From Rhodospirillales bacterium (GTDB lineage Bacteria; Pseudomonadota; Alphaproteobacteria; Reyranellales; Reyranellaceae): a stretch of DNA of 64,000 bases. Below are positions 53,156 to 62,204 of this stretch, piece by piece (positions within the stretch are counted from its first letter, which is position 1; each line of letters begins with the position of its first letter). Location of the stretch: assembly GCA_016699855.1 (NCBI GenBank), contig CP064988.1:3190501-3254500 (forward strand), written 5' to 3'. Below the pieces are notes generated by a model. That model was not told the origin of the DNA and did not search any database. It was given only the letters and a program-made list of their open reading frames with translations. The position numbers and the translations under genes are program-made.

Positions 53156-54438
53156 GGGCGCAGCGTGCCGTCGCCGCGCACGACGTTCTTGTAGGTCGTC
53201 AGCTCGGCCAGTCCGACCGGCCCGCGCGCGTGCAGGCGGTCGGTCGAGATGCCGATCTCGGCGCCCAGCCCGAACTCGCCGCCGTCGGCGAACTGCGTGG
53301 ACGCGTTGTGCATGACGATGACGCTGTCGACATCGCGCAGGAACCGCTCGGCCGCCGCGGCGTCGGACGTGACGATGCAGTCGGTGTGGCCGGAGCCGTA
53401 GGTGGCGATGTGGCGGATGGCGCCGTCGACGCCGTCGACCACGGCGGCGCTGATCACCGGCGCCAGATACTCGGTGCGCCAGTCCTGTTCCGTCGCGGCC
53501 GTCGCGCGCGGCTCGATCGCGCGGATCGCGTCGTCGCCGCGCACGGCGCAGCCCAGCGCGATCAGCCGGTCGAGCACCGGCCGCGCGTGGGTCGCGAGCG
53601 CGGCCCGGTCGATCAGCAGCGTCTCGGCGGCGCCGCACACGCCGACCCGGCGCATCTTGGCGTTGGCGACCACGTCGCGCGCCATGGCGATGTCGGCGGC
53701 GCCGTCGACGTAGACGTGGCAAAGCCCCTCGAAGTGCTTGAGCACCGGCACGCGGCTCTCGCTCGAGACGCGCTCGATCAGGGCGCGTCCGCCGCGCGGT
53801 ACGATCAGGTTCAGGAATTCCACCGCCCTCAGCAGCTCGCCGACGGCGGCGCGGTCGGTGGTCGGCACAAGCTGGACGCAGTCCTCGGGCAGGCCGGCGC
53901 TGGCGAGGCCGCGGCGCAGACAGGCGGCGATGGCGCGCGAGGAGTGGAAGCTCTCCGAGCCGCCGCGCAGGATCACGACGTTGCCCGATTTCAGGCACAG
54001 CGCGCCGGCGTCGGCCGTGACGTTGGGGCGCGACTCGTAGACCACGGCGATCACGCCGATCGGCACCCGTACCCGCGTGAAACGCAGGCCGCTGGGCCGC
54101 GTCCATTCCTCCATCACCTGGCCGACCGGATCGGGCAGGGCGACGATGTCGTCCAGGCCGTGCGCCATCGCCTCGACGCGGCCGGGATCGAGCATCAGCC
54201 GGTCGAGCATGGCGGCGTCGAGCCCGGCCGAGCGTGCGGCCGCCATGTCGCGGGCGTTGGCCTCGACGATGGCGGCGCTCTCGGCGCGCATCAGCCGCGC
54301 GGCCTCGACCAGGGCGGCGTCCTTGGCCGCCGTGGTGGCGTTGCGCAGCGCCGCCGCCGCGTTCTTGGCCCGCGCTCCGAGGTCGCGCACGAGGGCCGCG
54401 ACCTCTTCCCCGGACGCGGGCCGGGTCTGGACGTTCAT
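53152..54438 (-). CDS. proA: Glutamate-5-semialdehyde dehydrogenase
   Basis: At 428 residues this aldehyde-dehydrogenase-fold enzyme reduces gamma-glutamyl phosphate to the semialdehyde in proline synthesis. Motifs: VRVPIGVIAVVYESRPNVT, ALCLKSGNVVILRGGSE, IVPRGGRALI, the catalytic Cys in RRVGVCGAAETLL (about residue 265) and FADGGEFGLGAEIGIST. proB is not adjacent: the upstream neighbour is divergent. A TATAGT-like -10 sits 22 bases before ATG 54438 without a clear -35. Its stop overlaps the first four-Cys gene. Confidence 0.97.
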   Translation of the reverse strand: MNVQTRPASGEEVAALVRDLGARAKNAAAALRNATTAAKDAALVEAARLMRAESAAIVEANARDMAAARSAGLDAAMLDRLMLDPGRVEAMAHGLDDIVALPDPVGQVMEEWTRPSGLRFTRVRVPIGVIAVVYESRPNVTADAGALCLKSGNVVILRGGSESFHSSRAIAACLRRGLASAGLPEDCVQLVPTTDRAAVGELLRAVEFLNLIVPRGGRALIERVSSESRVPVLKHFEGLCHVYVDGAADIAMARDVVANAKMRRVGVCGAAETLLIDRAALATHARPVLDRLIALGCAVRGDDAIRAIEPRATAATEQDWRTEYLAPVISAAVVDGVDGAIRHIATYGSGHTDCIVTSDAAAAERFLRDVDSVIVMHNASTQFADGGEFGLGAEIGISTDRLHARGPVGLAELTTYKNVVRGDGTLRP

Positions 54439-54622
54439 GACGAATCCTTTCGCGGCCGCACTATACGCGAAAAATGTGCGTGGCGATGCAGCCCCGCCAG
54501 ACCGGCGAGCCTCCCCGATTTGGCATGTCCGTGTCCCGGCGGGATGGCGGACCGCCGTGGTGGACCCGCCGCCCCCCGGTCTGGAATACTCCCGCCCGTC
54601 CTAGGGGAGGGCGCCGCACAAA

Positions 54623-55483
54623 ATGAACTGGTCCGATCGTCGAAAGCGCTTCCGCGCCGTGCTTGCGGGTGACATCTGCGTCCATCCGGGGTCGGTCCAC
54701 GACGCCATCTCCGCCCGGATCGCCGAGGATCTCGGGTTCGAGGTCGGCATGTTCGCCGGCTCGGTGGCCTCCCTGACGGTGCTGGGGGCGCCGGATCTGA
54801 TCGTCCTGACCCTGTCGGAGTTCGCCGGCCAGGCCTACCGGATCAACCGGGCGGGCGGCCTGCCGCTGATGGTCGACGCCGACCACGGCTACGGCAACGC
54901 GCTGAACGTCAAACGTACGGTCGAGGAACTGGAGACCGCCGGCGTCGCCGGGCTGAGCATCGAGGACACCGAGCTGCCGCGGCCCTATGGCGACGGAAAG
55001 GTGACGCTGATCCCGGTCGAGGAGGGCGTCGGCAAGATGAAGGCGGCGCTGGCCGGTCGGCAGGACCCGATGCTGGCGATCGCCGGCAGGACCAGCGCCG
55101 TCATGCTGACGGGCGTCGACGACGCCATCGCGCGGGGCCGCGCCTACGAGGCCGCCGGGGTCGACGCGTTGTTCTTCGTCGGCGTGACGACGCGCGCGCA
55201 GCTCGACGCGCTGTCGGCCGCCACGACCCTGCCGATCATCCTCGGCGGCGTCGCCGGCGACCTGTCCGACAAGGCCTATCTCGCCAGCCGGCGCGTGCGC
55301 ATCGCTTTGCAGGGGCACCAACCGTACGCGGCGGCGGTGCAGGCGACCTACGCCACGCTCAAGGCGCTGCGCGACGGCGTGCCGCCCTCGAAGCTGGAGG
55401 GCGTGGCCTCGGCCGACCTGATGAAGCGGGTCACGCGCGACGGCGACTATGCGCGCTGGACCAAGGAATTCCTCGGCGGCTAG
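54623..55483 (+). CDS. Oxaloacetate decarboxylase-like protein of the PEP mutase/isocitrate lyase superfamily
   Basis: The TIM-barrel protein of 286 residues has VHPGSVHDAISARIAEDLGF at the N-terminus, the metal-binding LMVDADHGYGNALNV, and SIEDTELPRPYG. SIEDT-x-LPRP rather than an EDK-type loop marks the PA4872-like oxaloacetate decarboxylase branch, not PEP mutase. It would decarboxylate oxaloacetate or a related 2-oxoacid with Mg. It starts 15 codon-lengths after a GGGGAGGG element at ATG 54623 and is followed 34 bases later by a ThDP-dependent decarboxylase, so the two are probably an operon. Confidence 0.85.
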   Translation: MNWSDRRKRFRAVLAGDICVHPGSVHDAISARIAEDLGFEVGMFAGSVASLTVLGAPDLIVLTLSEFAGQAYRINRAGGLPLMVDADHGYGNALNVKRTVEELETAGVAGLSIEDTELPRPYGDGKVTLIPVEEGVGKMKAALAGRQDPMLAIAGRTSAVMLTGVDDAIARGRAYEAAGVDALFFVGVTTRAQLDALSAATTLPIILGGVAGDLSDKAYLASRRVRIALQGHQPYAAAVQATYATLKALRDGVPPSKLEGVASADLMKRVTRDGDYARWTKEFLGG

Positions 55484-55517
55484 GCCGTCGACGACAACGT
55501 ATCAATCGGGGGAAGCG

Positions 55518-57179
55518 ATGCGCGGACGTCAGGTGTTCATGGAGAGTCTCGTCGCCCACGGCGTCGAGCGCATGTTCGGCAATCCCGGCACGACCGAGAG
55601 TCCGCTGATCGACAGCCTCGGCGCCTATCCAAGCGTGGAATACGTCGTGGCGCTGCACGAGGGCATCGCGCTGGGCGCCGCCAGCTTCTACGCGCAGGCC
55701 AGCGGGAAGACGCCCGTCGTGAACGTCCACGTCGCGCCGGGGCTGGGCAACGCGCTGGGCATGCTCTACGGCGCGCTCAAGGCCAACTCGCCGATGGTCG
55801 TGACCGCGGGCCAGCAGGACACGCGGCTGCGGCTGCGCGATCCGCTGCTGGGCCACGACCTCGCGGCGATGGCCGCGCCGGTGGTCAAATGGAGCGTGCA
55901 GGTCGAGCGCGCCGACGAGATGGCGCCGATCCTGCGCCGCGCCTTCAAGATCGCCAACGACCCGCCGTGCGGGCCGGTGTTCGTGGCGTTGCCGATCGAC
56001 GTGATGGAGCAGGAGACCGACGTGCTCGCCGCGCCGCCCGGCGCGCTGTACCGCGCCACGCGGCCGGACCCCGACGGCGTGGCGGCGGCGGCGCGGGCGC
56101 TGCTGGCGGCGCGCTCGCCGGTGATCGTCGCCGGCGACGATGTCGCGCGCGCCGGCGCCGTGGCCGAGCTGGTCGCGTTGTCGGAGACGCTCGGCGCGCC
56201 GGTGTGGGTCGAGGGCCTGCGCCATCAGCTCTCGTTCCCGTCGTTCCACCGCAACGCCCGGGGCGCGGTGCCGTTCGACGCCGCCGCCATGCGCAAGGCG
56301 TTCGACGCCCACGACCTCGTCATGCTGATCGGCGGGCCGTTCTTCGAGGAGGTGTGGTACGCGCCGGGCGCGCCCTTCGCCGACGGCGCCGCGGTGGTGC
56401 ATCTCGAGGAATCGTTCGAGCGGCTGGCCTACAATTTCGCGCCGACGGTCGGGCTGGCCGGCCATCCGCGCGCCTCGATCGCCGCGATCCGCGCCGCGCT
56501 GGCCGCCGCGCCGTCGGAGTTCACCGTCGCCGCCGCGCGCCGCGGGGCCGCTTTGAAGTCCGCGCGCGACGCCGACGACGCGGCCCAGGCGGCGCGCGCC
56601 GAGAAGAGCCGCGCGCGCTCGCCGATGTCGATGGCCGTGACGATGGCGGCGATCCGCGACGCGTTGCCGGTGGACGTCGTGGTGGTCGACGAGTCGATCA
56701 CCGCCAACGTCGATCTGGCCCGCACCATCCCGTTCGAACGTCCCGGCGACTATCTCAGCGGCCGGGGCGGCGGCATCGGCCAGGCGCTGGCCGGCGCGAT
56801 CGGCGCCAAGGTCGCGTGCCCGGACCGGCCGGTGCTGGCGATCTCCGGCGACGGCTCGGCGATGTACAGCGCCCAGGCGCTGTGGAGCGCGGCGCACCAC
56901 GACCTCGCCATCGTGTTCGTCATCCTTGCGAACCGCGAATACCGCGTGCTCAAGCACAATCTCGACACCTACCGGCAGCGCTTCGACGCGATGTCCAACC
57001 GCGACTACCCGCAGATGGACCTGACCGGGCCGAACCTGGGTTTCGTCGACATGGCCAGGGGCATGGGCATCGCCGGCGCGCGGGTGACGAAGCCGGACGA
57101 ACTGACGGCGGCGCTACGCGCCGCCTTCGCCTCGGGCAAGCCCTACCTTCTGGAGGTCGAGATCGAGGGCAAGCGGTGA
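55518..57179 (+). CDS. Thiamine diphosphate-dependent decarboxylase (benzoylformate decarboxylase-like)
   Basis: The 553-residue enzyme has the N-terminal FGNPGTTESPL, the cofactor-activating Glu48 (VALHEG), and NVHVAPGLGNALGM with His71, matching the active-site His70 of benzoylformate decarboxylase. NSPMVVTAGQQDTR and PVVKWS follow, and the ThDP-binding GDGSAMYSAQALWSAAHHDL ends with the conserved Asn in ILANREYR. The active-site Ser of that enzyme is Thr25 here. It probably decarboxylates an aromatic or bulky 2-oxoacid; an acetolactate-synthase-like carboligase role is less likely. ATG 55518 has GGGGGAAG upstream. Confidence 0.87.
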   Translation: MRGRQVFMESLVAHGVERMFGNPGTTESPLIDSLGAYPSVEYVVALHEGIALGAASFYAQASGKTPVVNVHVAPGLGNALGMLYGALKANSPMVVTAGQQDTRLRLRDPLLGHDLAAMAAPVVKWSVQVERADEMAPILRRAFKIANDPPCGPVFVALPIDVMEQETDVLAAPPGALYRATRPDPDGVAAAARALLAARSPVIVAGDDVARAGAVAELVALSETLGAPVWVEGLRHQLSFPSFHRNARGAVPFDAAAMRKAFDAHDLVMLIGGPFFEEVWYAPGAPFADGAAVVHLEESFERLAYNFAPTVGLAGHPRASIAAIRAALAAAPSEFTVAAARRGAALKSARDADDAAQAARAEKSRARSPMSMAVTMAAIRDALPVDVVVVDESITANVDLARTIPFERPGDYLSGRGGGIGQALAGAIGAKVACPDRPVLAISGDGSAMYSAQALWSAAHHDLAIVFVILANREYRVLKHNLDTYRQRFDAMSNRDYPQMDLTGPNLGFVDMARGMGIAGARVTKPDELTAALRAAFASGKPYLLEVEIEGKR

Positions 57180-57183
57180 GGCG

Positions 57184-57205
57184 GAGGGGCGAGGAACGGC
57201 CCCTC
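57184..57205 (+). terminator. Hairpin after the ThDP enzyme gene
   Basis: A 7-bp perfect stem (57184-57190 with 57199-57205) begins 4 bases after the stop codon. The following 65 bases contain further G/C-rich palindromic pieces typical of dispersed intergenic repeats. There is no T-run. Confidence 0.45.
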
Positions 57206-57291
57206 GTCCGGCGCTACGCGCCGCCTTCTCCCCCGTCTTCGGAGAGGAAGCTGCCCCGAAGGGGTAGATGAGGGGATTCGTCTTCCGCTGC

Positions 57292-57933
57292 CTACTTCAC
57301 CTTCACCGCCGGATGCGGCAGCAGGATGATCGATTCGAGGTCGGTGAGCATCGGGGCCGATCTGGCGATGAACGCCTGCCACTGCGGGTCCTTGTAGAGG
57401 TCGCCGCGCGCCGCGCCGCGCGAGTCGAGCGTCGGGTAGTGCCACATGTGCGCCACCTCGTTCGGGTCGGGCGCCTCGCCCTGCCACAGGCCCACGTTGG
57501 GCGACGGCGCGTATTTCTCGCGCACCGGCAGGATGTCCTTGAACATCTGGCACCACGGCCCGGCCTGGCCGAGATTGGTCTTGTACATGCGCAGCTCGTA
57601 GAAGCCGCCGTCCGTCTTCGGCGCCTCGAACGGCTTGGCCGCCTTCCAGAACCGGATCGACTGCCGCTTCACCAGCGGCCGCACGCCCGGCACGTACTCA
57701 CCGGTCCAGCGCGGGTTCTTCGACAGCGCCACGCGCTTGGCCTCGCGGTCGTCGAGGCTGTCGTAGCTCCACAGGTGCCACGCCTGGTTCAAAGTGCCGA
57801 ACTCCGACGCCCAGTAGCCGTGGTTCATGCCGTAGTCGTCGCCGCGCACCGGCCGGCCGACGTCGCGCACGTGGTCGAAGTACTTCGGCAGCGCGCCGGG
57901 ATGGAGCGTGTAGGTCCGCATCTCGAAGATCAT
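57292..57933 (-). CDS. NIPSNAP family protein
   Basis: The 213-residue protein is made of two NIPSNAP (dimeric alpha/beta-barrel) repeats: MIFEMRTYTLHPGALPKYFDH at the start and GFYELRMYKTNLGQAGPW about residue 110. Members are small cytoplasmic proteins of unclear function, often in fatty-acid or aromatic degradation clusters. The start ATG 57933 fits the first beta-strand. It is the last gene of the minus-strand acyl-CoA cluster, 37 bases after the acyl-CoA dehydrogenase. Confidence 0.9.
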   Translation of the reverse strand: MIFEMRTYTLHPGALPKYFDHVRDVGRPVRGDDYGMNHGYWASEFGTLNQAWHLWSYDSLDDREAKRVALSKNPRWTGEYVPGVRPLVKRQSIRFWKAAKPFEAPKTDGGFYELRMYKTNLGQAGPWCQMFKDILPVREKYAPSPNVGLWQGEAPDPNEVAHMWHYPTLDSRGAARGDLYKDPQWQAFIARSAPMLTDLESIILLPHPAVKVK

Positions 57934-57970
57934 CGCTTCCTCCCGCGCCGCGTCGCGGCGTCGCCCTGTG

Positions 57971-59197
57971 TCACTTCGCCTTGCCCAGCGCGCTGAACGG
58001 CACGTCCTTGTCGACGCGCACGTCCTGCGGCAGGCCGAGCACGCGCTCGGCCACGATGTTGCGCAGGATCTCGTCGGTGCCGCCGGCGATGCGGAAGCCG
58101 GCACCGCCGATCCACTGCGCCTGGAAGCCGCCGGCGCCCGGCACGTCGCCGGTCATGACGCCGCCGGTGCCCATCAGCTCCATGGCGAAGGCGCCGAGGT
58201 CCTGCATCTTGGGCGCCGCCACGATCTTGCCGATCGAGGATTCCGGTCCCGGCGTCTGGCCCTTCGAGAGCGACGTCAGGGTCCGGTACTTGGTGTATTT
58301 CAGCCCCTGCGTCTGCACGTACCAGTCCGCGATCTTCGACCGCACGTGGGCGTTGCGGATCGCCGGGCCGTCCTCCAGCTCGGTCTCGCGCGCCAGATCG
58401 AGCAGCTCGTCGACGTCGAGCCCGCCGGACGGCGTGCCGACCGCGAGGCGCTCGTTCATCAGCGTCGTCAGCGCCACCTTCCAGCCGTCGCCGACCTTGC
58501 CGAGCCGCTGCGAGTCGGGGACCCGGACGTTGGTGAAGAACACCTCGTTGAAGTTGGCCGCGCCGGAGATCTGGCGGATCGGCCGCACCTCGACGCCCGG
58601 CGACTTCATGCTCAGGAAGAACATCGTCAGCCCCTGGTGCTTGGGCACGTCGGGGTTGGTGCGGGTGATGACGATGCCGTAGTCGCAGTAGTGCGCGCCG
58701 GACGTCCACACCTTCTGGCCGTTGATCACCCAGTCGTCGCCGTCGCGCTCGGCGCGCGTGCGGATGCCGGCCACGTCCGAGCCGGCGACCGGCTCGGAGA
58801 ACAGCTGGCACCACACCTCGTCGCCGTGCAGCGCCGGCTTCACGTAGCGGGTGAGGTGCTCCTTGGAGGCGTAGGCCATCATCGTCGGGATGCACATGCC
58901 CAGCCCGATGTCGAAGAAGCCCAGCGGCACGAGGTAGTTGGCCTCCTCCTGGCTGTAGATCACCTGCTGGATCTGCGTGCCGCCCATGCCGCCGTACTCG
59001 ACCGGCCAGGTGATGCGGGCGTAGCCGGCGGCGGCCTTCTTGTCCTGCCACTCCTTGGCGCGCTTCAGCAGCTCGGGGTCGTCGACGCGGGCGCGGTAGG
59101 CCTGCTTGTCGTCGGTCTTGCGCTTGGCGTTGGCGTCCAGCCAGGCGCGGGCCTTGGCGCGGAACGCGGCTTCCTCGGGGGTGTCGTTGAAGTCCAT
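57971..59197 (-). CDS. Acyl-CoA dehydrogenase (first of a pair)
   Basis: The flavoprotein of 408 residues shows the FAD/substrate segments ITWPVEYGGMGGTQIQQVIY, WCQLFSEPVAGSDVAGIRTR, WVINGQKVWTSGAHYCDYGI and GGTDEILRNIVAERVLGLP at the end. It oxidises an acyl-CoA at the alpha-beta carbons, with electrons passed to ETF. The neighbour encodes a second, shorter dehydrogenase of the FadE-pair type in which two non-identical subunits form one enzyme, as in steroid side-chain oxidation; that pairing is inference. ATG 59197 starts MDFNDTPEEAAFR. Confidence 0.92.
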   Translation of the reverse strand: MDFNDTPEEAAFRAKARAWLDANAKRKTDDKQAYRARVDDPELLKRAKEWQDKKAAAGYARITWPVEYGGMGGTQIQQVIYSQEEANYLVPLGFFDIGLGMCIPTMMAYASKEHLTRYVKPALHGDEVWCQLFSEPVAGSDVAGIRTRAERDGDDWVINGQKVWTSGAHYCDYGIVITRTNPDVPKHQGLTMFFLSMKSPGVEVRPIRQISGAANFNEVFFTNVRVPDSQRLGKVGDGWKVALTTLMNERLAVGTPSGGLDVDELLDLARETELEDGPAIRNAHVRSKIADWYVQTQGLKYTKYRTLTSLSKGQTPGPESSIGKIVAAPKMQDLGAFAMELMGTGGVMTGDVPGAGGFQAQWIGGAGFRIAGGTDEILRNIVAERVLGLPQDVRVDKDVPFSALGKAK

Positions 59198-59225
59198 GGC
59201 GGCGTGTCCTCTCGGAAATCGCGGA

Positions 59226-60350
59226 TCAGGCGGCGTTCTTCTGCTCGAGGCGGGAGACGAGCTTCTCCTTCCACGCCATCGGGCCGCCGATGCCGAGCGC
59301 CAGCAGGCGCGAGCGGCGGTAGTGGAACTGCGTGTCGGCCTCCCAGGTGAAGCCCATGCCGCCATGCGTCTGGATGTTCTCCTTGGCGGCGAAGTCGTAG
59401 GCGTCGATGGCCGACACGCGCGTCGCCGCCGCCGCGACCGGCAGGTCGGCGCCGCGGTCGTTGAGCATCATCGCGCCGTAGTAGGCGTTGGACCGCGCCA
59501 GCTCGACCTTGACGTACATGTCGGCGAGCTTGTGCTTGATCGCCTGGTAAGAGCCGATCTGCCGCCCGAAGGCGTAGCGCTGCAGCGCGTAGTCGCGCGC
59601 CATCCACATCGCCGCCTCGGCGCCGCCGATCTGCTCGAAGGCGATCAGCACCGCGGCCGCGTCGTAGAGCTCGTTGAGCATCCGCCAGCCGTCGCCCTCG
59701 GCGCCCAGCGGCTCGGCCTTGGCGCCGTCGAACGCCAGCCGGGCGTGCTTGCGCGCCGGATCGACCGTGGCGACGCGCTCGCGCTTGACGCCGGCGCCGG
59801 CCAGCTCGACCAGCGCCAGCGACAGGGCCCGCTCGCCGGCGCCGCCGGTGTTGACCAGCACGACCGCGAAATCGGCGGCCTCGCCGTCGGGCACCGGCAG
59901 CTTCTCGCCGCTGAGCTTGCCGCCCGACAACGCCGCGCGGACCGTCCGCGGCGAGGCCGGCTTCGGGCCCTCGCCGGCGGCCAGCGTGCCGATCGCCGAG
60001 CCGTCCGCGAGCCGCGGCAGCCACGTCTTCTTCTGCGCGTCGCTTCCCCAGCGCATCAGCGCCTCGGTCGCCAGATACACCGACGACGCGAACGGCACCG
60101 GCGCGCAGGACCGGCCCAGCTCCTCGGCGATCACGCACAGCTCCAGGGCGCCGAGCCCCGAGCCGCCGTAGGCCTCCGGGATCGCGGTGCCCATGGCGCC
60201 GAGCTCGGCCAGGCCTTTCCAGACCTCGGCGGCGTGCGTCTCAGGCCCGTCGAGCACGCGGCGCACGACCTTCATCGGGCACTTGTCGGTGAGGAACTTC
60301 CGCACCTGGTCCTTGAGCATCTTCTGGTCGTCGGAGAAGTCGAAATTCAT
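59226..60350 (-). CDS. Acyl-CoA dehydrogenase (second of a pair)
   Basis: The 374-residue protein is the shorter ACAD: MNFDFSDDQKMLKDQVRKFL, AYGGSGLGALELCVIAEELG, YAFGRQIGSYQAIKHKLADM, and HGGMGFTWEADTQFHYRRSR. The central beta domain is reduced (GGKLSGEKLPVPDGEAAD), as in partner subunits of heteromeric ACADs. The catalytic Glu cannot be placed with confidence. It is 28 bases upstream of the first ACAD on the same strand. Confidence 0.9.
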   Translation of the reverse strand: MNFDFSDDQKMLKDQVRKFLTDKCPMKVVRRVLDGPETHAAEVWKGLAELGAMGTAIPEAYGGSGLGALELCVIAEELGRSCAPVPFASSVYLATEALMRWGSDAQKKTWLPRLADGSAIGTLAAGEGPKPASPRTVRAALSGGKLSGEKLPVPDGEAADFAVVLVNTGGAGERALSLALVELAGAGVKRERVATVDPARKHARLAFDGAKAEPLGAEGDGWRMLNELYDAAAVLIAFEQIGGAEAAMWMARDYALQRYAFGRQIGSYQAIKHKLADMYVKVELARSNAYYGAMMLNDRGADLPVAAAATRVSAIDAYDFAAKENIQTHGGMGFTWEADTQFHYRRSRLLALGIGGPMAWKEKLVSRLEQKNAA

Positions 60351-60475
60351 GTCCGTGATCCTAGATGTGGCGCGCGATCATGCCGCCCGTCCGTGGCCCG
60401 CCGCAACGCCCGCGTCGCCCGCCGCCGCCGGCTCGCCTCGCAGGCCGAAACCATGCCCGGCCGTCTCCGCCGACC

Positions 60476-62011
60476 TTAAGCCTTCTTCGGCCAGTACGCG
60501 TCGCGCAGCAGGCGCTTGTACAGCTTCCCCGTCGGCAGCCGCGGCATGGCGTCGGTGAAGTCGATCGACCGCGGCACCTTCTGCCGCGACAAGCGCCCGC
60601 GCGCGAACTCCAGCAGCTCTTCGGCCAGCGCCGGCGAGGGCGCGATCCCCGGCGCCGGCTCGACCACCGCCTTGACCTCCTCGCCGAGATCCTCGTTGGG
60701 CACGCCGAACACCGCCACGTCGCCGACCTTGGGGTGCAGCACCAGCGCGTCCTCGATCTCCTGCGGGTAGATGTTCACGCCGCCGGCGATGATCATGAAC
60801 GCCTTGCGGTCGGTCAGGAACAGGTAGCCCTCGTCGTCGAGGTAGCCGACGTCGCCCAGCGTCGACCACAGCGGTCGCGCGGGATGGCGCGCCGCGTCGG
60901 TGCGGGCGTCGTCGTTGTGGTAGGCGAACGGCATCTCCTCGCGCTCGAAGTAGATCAGGCCGGCCTCGCCCGCCGGCAGCTCGCGCCCCTCGTCGTCGCA
61001 GATGTGGATGATCCCCAGCGACGCCTGGCCGACCGAGCCGGGCTTGCGCAACCAGTCGTGGCTGTCGATTCGGGTGGAGCCGTTGGACTCGGTGCCGGCG
61101 TAGTACTCGTGCAGGATCGGCCCCCACCATTCGATCATGCCGCGCTTGACGTCGACCGGGCAGGGCGCGGCGGCGTGGATCGCGGCGCGGTGGCTCGACA
61201 GGTCGTGGCGCGCGCGCTCGGCGTCGGTCAGCTTCAGCATGCGCACGAACATCGTCGGCACCCACTGGCTGTGGGTGACCTTGTGGCGCTCGATGGCGGC
61301 CAGCGCCTCCAGGGGGTCGAAGCGGCGCATCATCACCACCGAGCCGCCCAGCGCCTGCGCGCCCAGCGTGAAACCCAGCGGCGCGGAGTGGTAGAGCGGG
61401 GCCGGCGACAGGTAGACCGTGTCCGGCCCGAAACCGTAGCGCGCCAGCGTGTCGCGGCTGCGCAGCCCGGCCGACGGATGCTCGTCGCGCAGCGCGCGCT
61501 TGATGCCCTTGGGCCGGCCGGTGGTGCCGGAACTGTAGAGCATCGTGTCGCCCAGCCGCTCGTCCTCCAGCGGCCCGCCGTCGACCGACGCCAGCGCCTC
61601 CTCGTACGAACGCCAGCCGCCGCCGGCGCCGTGCATCATCAGCCGGATCCCGCAGCCGGGGATCAGCGGCGCGAGTCCGTCCGCGGTGTCGCGCATCGCC
61701 GCCGACGTGACGATCGCCTTGGCGCCGCTGTCGTTGACGATGTAGGCGGCCTCGTCGGGCACGAGGTAGCGGTTGATGGCGGTGATGTAGAGGCCCGACC
61801 GCAGCGCCGCCCACGCCACCTCGTGGTAGTGGAGATTGTTCTCCATCAGCAGCGCGACATGGTCGCCGCGCCGCAGCCCGGCGCCGCGCAGCAGCCGCGC
61901 CAGCCGCGTCGAGGCCTCGTCGACCTCGCGGAACGTGACCATGGCGCCCGTCGCGGAGTCGATCACCGCCGGCTTGTCGGGCGTCAGCCGCGCGTGTTCG
62001 CCGATGTACAT
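60476..62011 (-). CDS. Acyl-CoA synthetase (AMP-binding enzyme)
   Basis: The ANL-superfamily ligase of 511 residues has the P-loop-like YSSGTTGRPKGIKRAL, the YYAGTESNG motif (A5), GDVGYLDDEGYLFLTDRKAF (A7-A8 hinge) and the catalytic lysine in LPTGKLYKRLLR near the C-terminus. It activates a carboxylic acid to acyl-CoA through an acyl-adenylate, feeding the adjacent dehydrogenases. Substrate chain type is unknown. It lies 125 bases upstream of the second ACAD on the same strand. Confidence 0.93.
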   Translation of the reverse strand: MYIGEHARLTPDKPAVIDSATGAMVTFREVDEASTRLARLLRGAGLRRGDHVALLMENNLHYHEVAWAALRSGLYITAINRYLVPDEAAYIVNDSGAKAIVTSAAMRDTADGLAPLIPGCGIRLMMHGAGGGWRSYEEALASVDGGPLEDERLGDTMLYSSGTTGRPKGIKRALRDEHPSAGLRSRDTLARYGFGPDTVYLSPAPLYHSAPLGFTLGAQALGGSVVMMRRFDPLEALAAIERHKVTHSQWVPTMFVRMLKLTDAERARHDLSSHRAAIHAAAPCPVDVKRGMIEWWGPILHEYYAGTESNGSTRIDSHDWLRKPGSVGQASLGIIHICDDEGRELPAGEAGLIYFEREEMPFAYHNDDARTDAARHPARPLWSTLGDVGYLDDEGYLFLTDRKAFMIIAGGVNIYPQEIEDALVLHPKVGDVAVFGVPNEDLGEEVKAVVEPAPGIAPSPALAEELLEFARGRLSRQKVPRSIDFTDAMPRLPTGKLYKRLLRDAYWPKKA

Positions 62012-62062
62012 GGTCGCGTCCTATGCCGGGGCTAGCGAACGCCGCGCCGCGATCCAGCGGCC

Positions 62063-62142
62063 AGGTCCTTCGCCGCGCTCTGGACGACGGAGAACGCGAA
62101 CGCCCCTGCGTTTCGCGTCGGCCCGAGCGCGGCGAAGGATCT
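62063..62142. repeat. Nested inverted repeat in the gap before the acyl-CoA synthetase gene
   Basis: Outer arms 62066-62080 and 62125-62139 pair perfectly over 15 bases (18 with one wobble). Inside, ACGCGAA pairs with TTCGCGT around a 10-base loop. The core TCCTTCGCCGCGCTC resembles known dispersed intergenic repeats. It lies within the acyl-CoA operon between the SDR and ligase genes and could partly block read-through. Confidence 0.75.
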
Positions 62143-62204
62143 CGATGCCCGCTCGCGTCGCGCCCCTCTCCGCCGGCATGCGCGGCGGAGAGGGCGACGA
62201 CCCG

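Noticed and set aside
54623..55483. Phosphoenolpyruvate mutase (phosphonate biosynthesis)
   Set aside because: The active-site loop reads SIEDT-x-LPRP, as in oxaloacetate decarboxylases, not the EDK-type PEP mutase loop.
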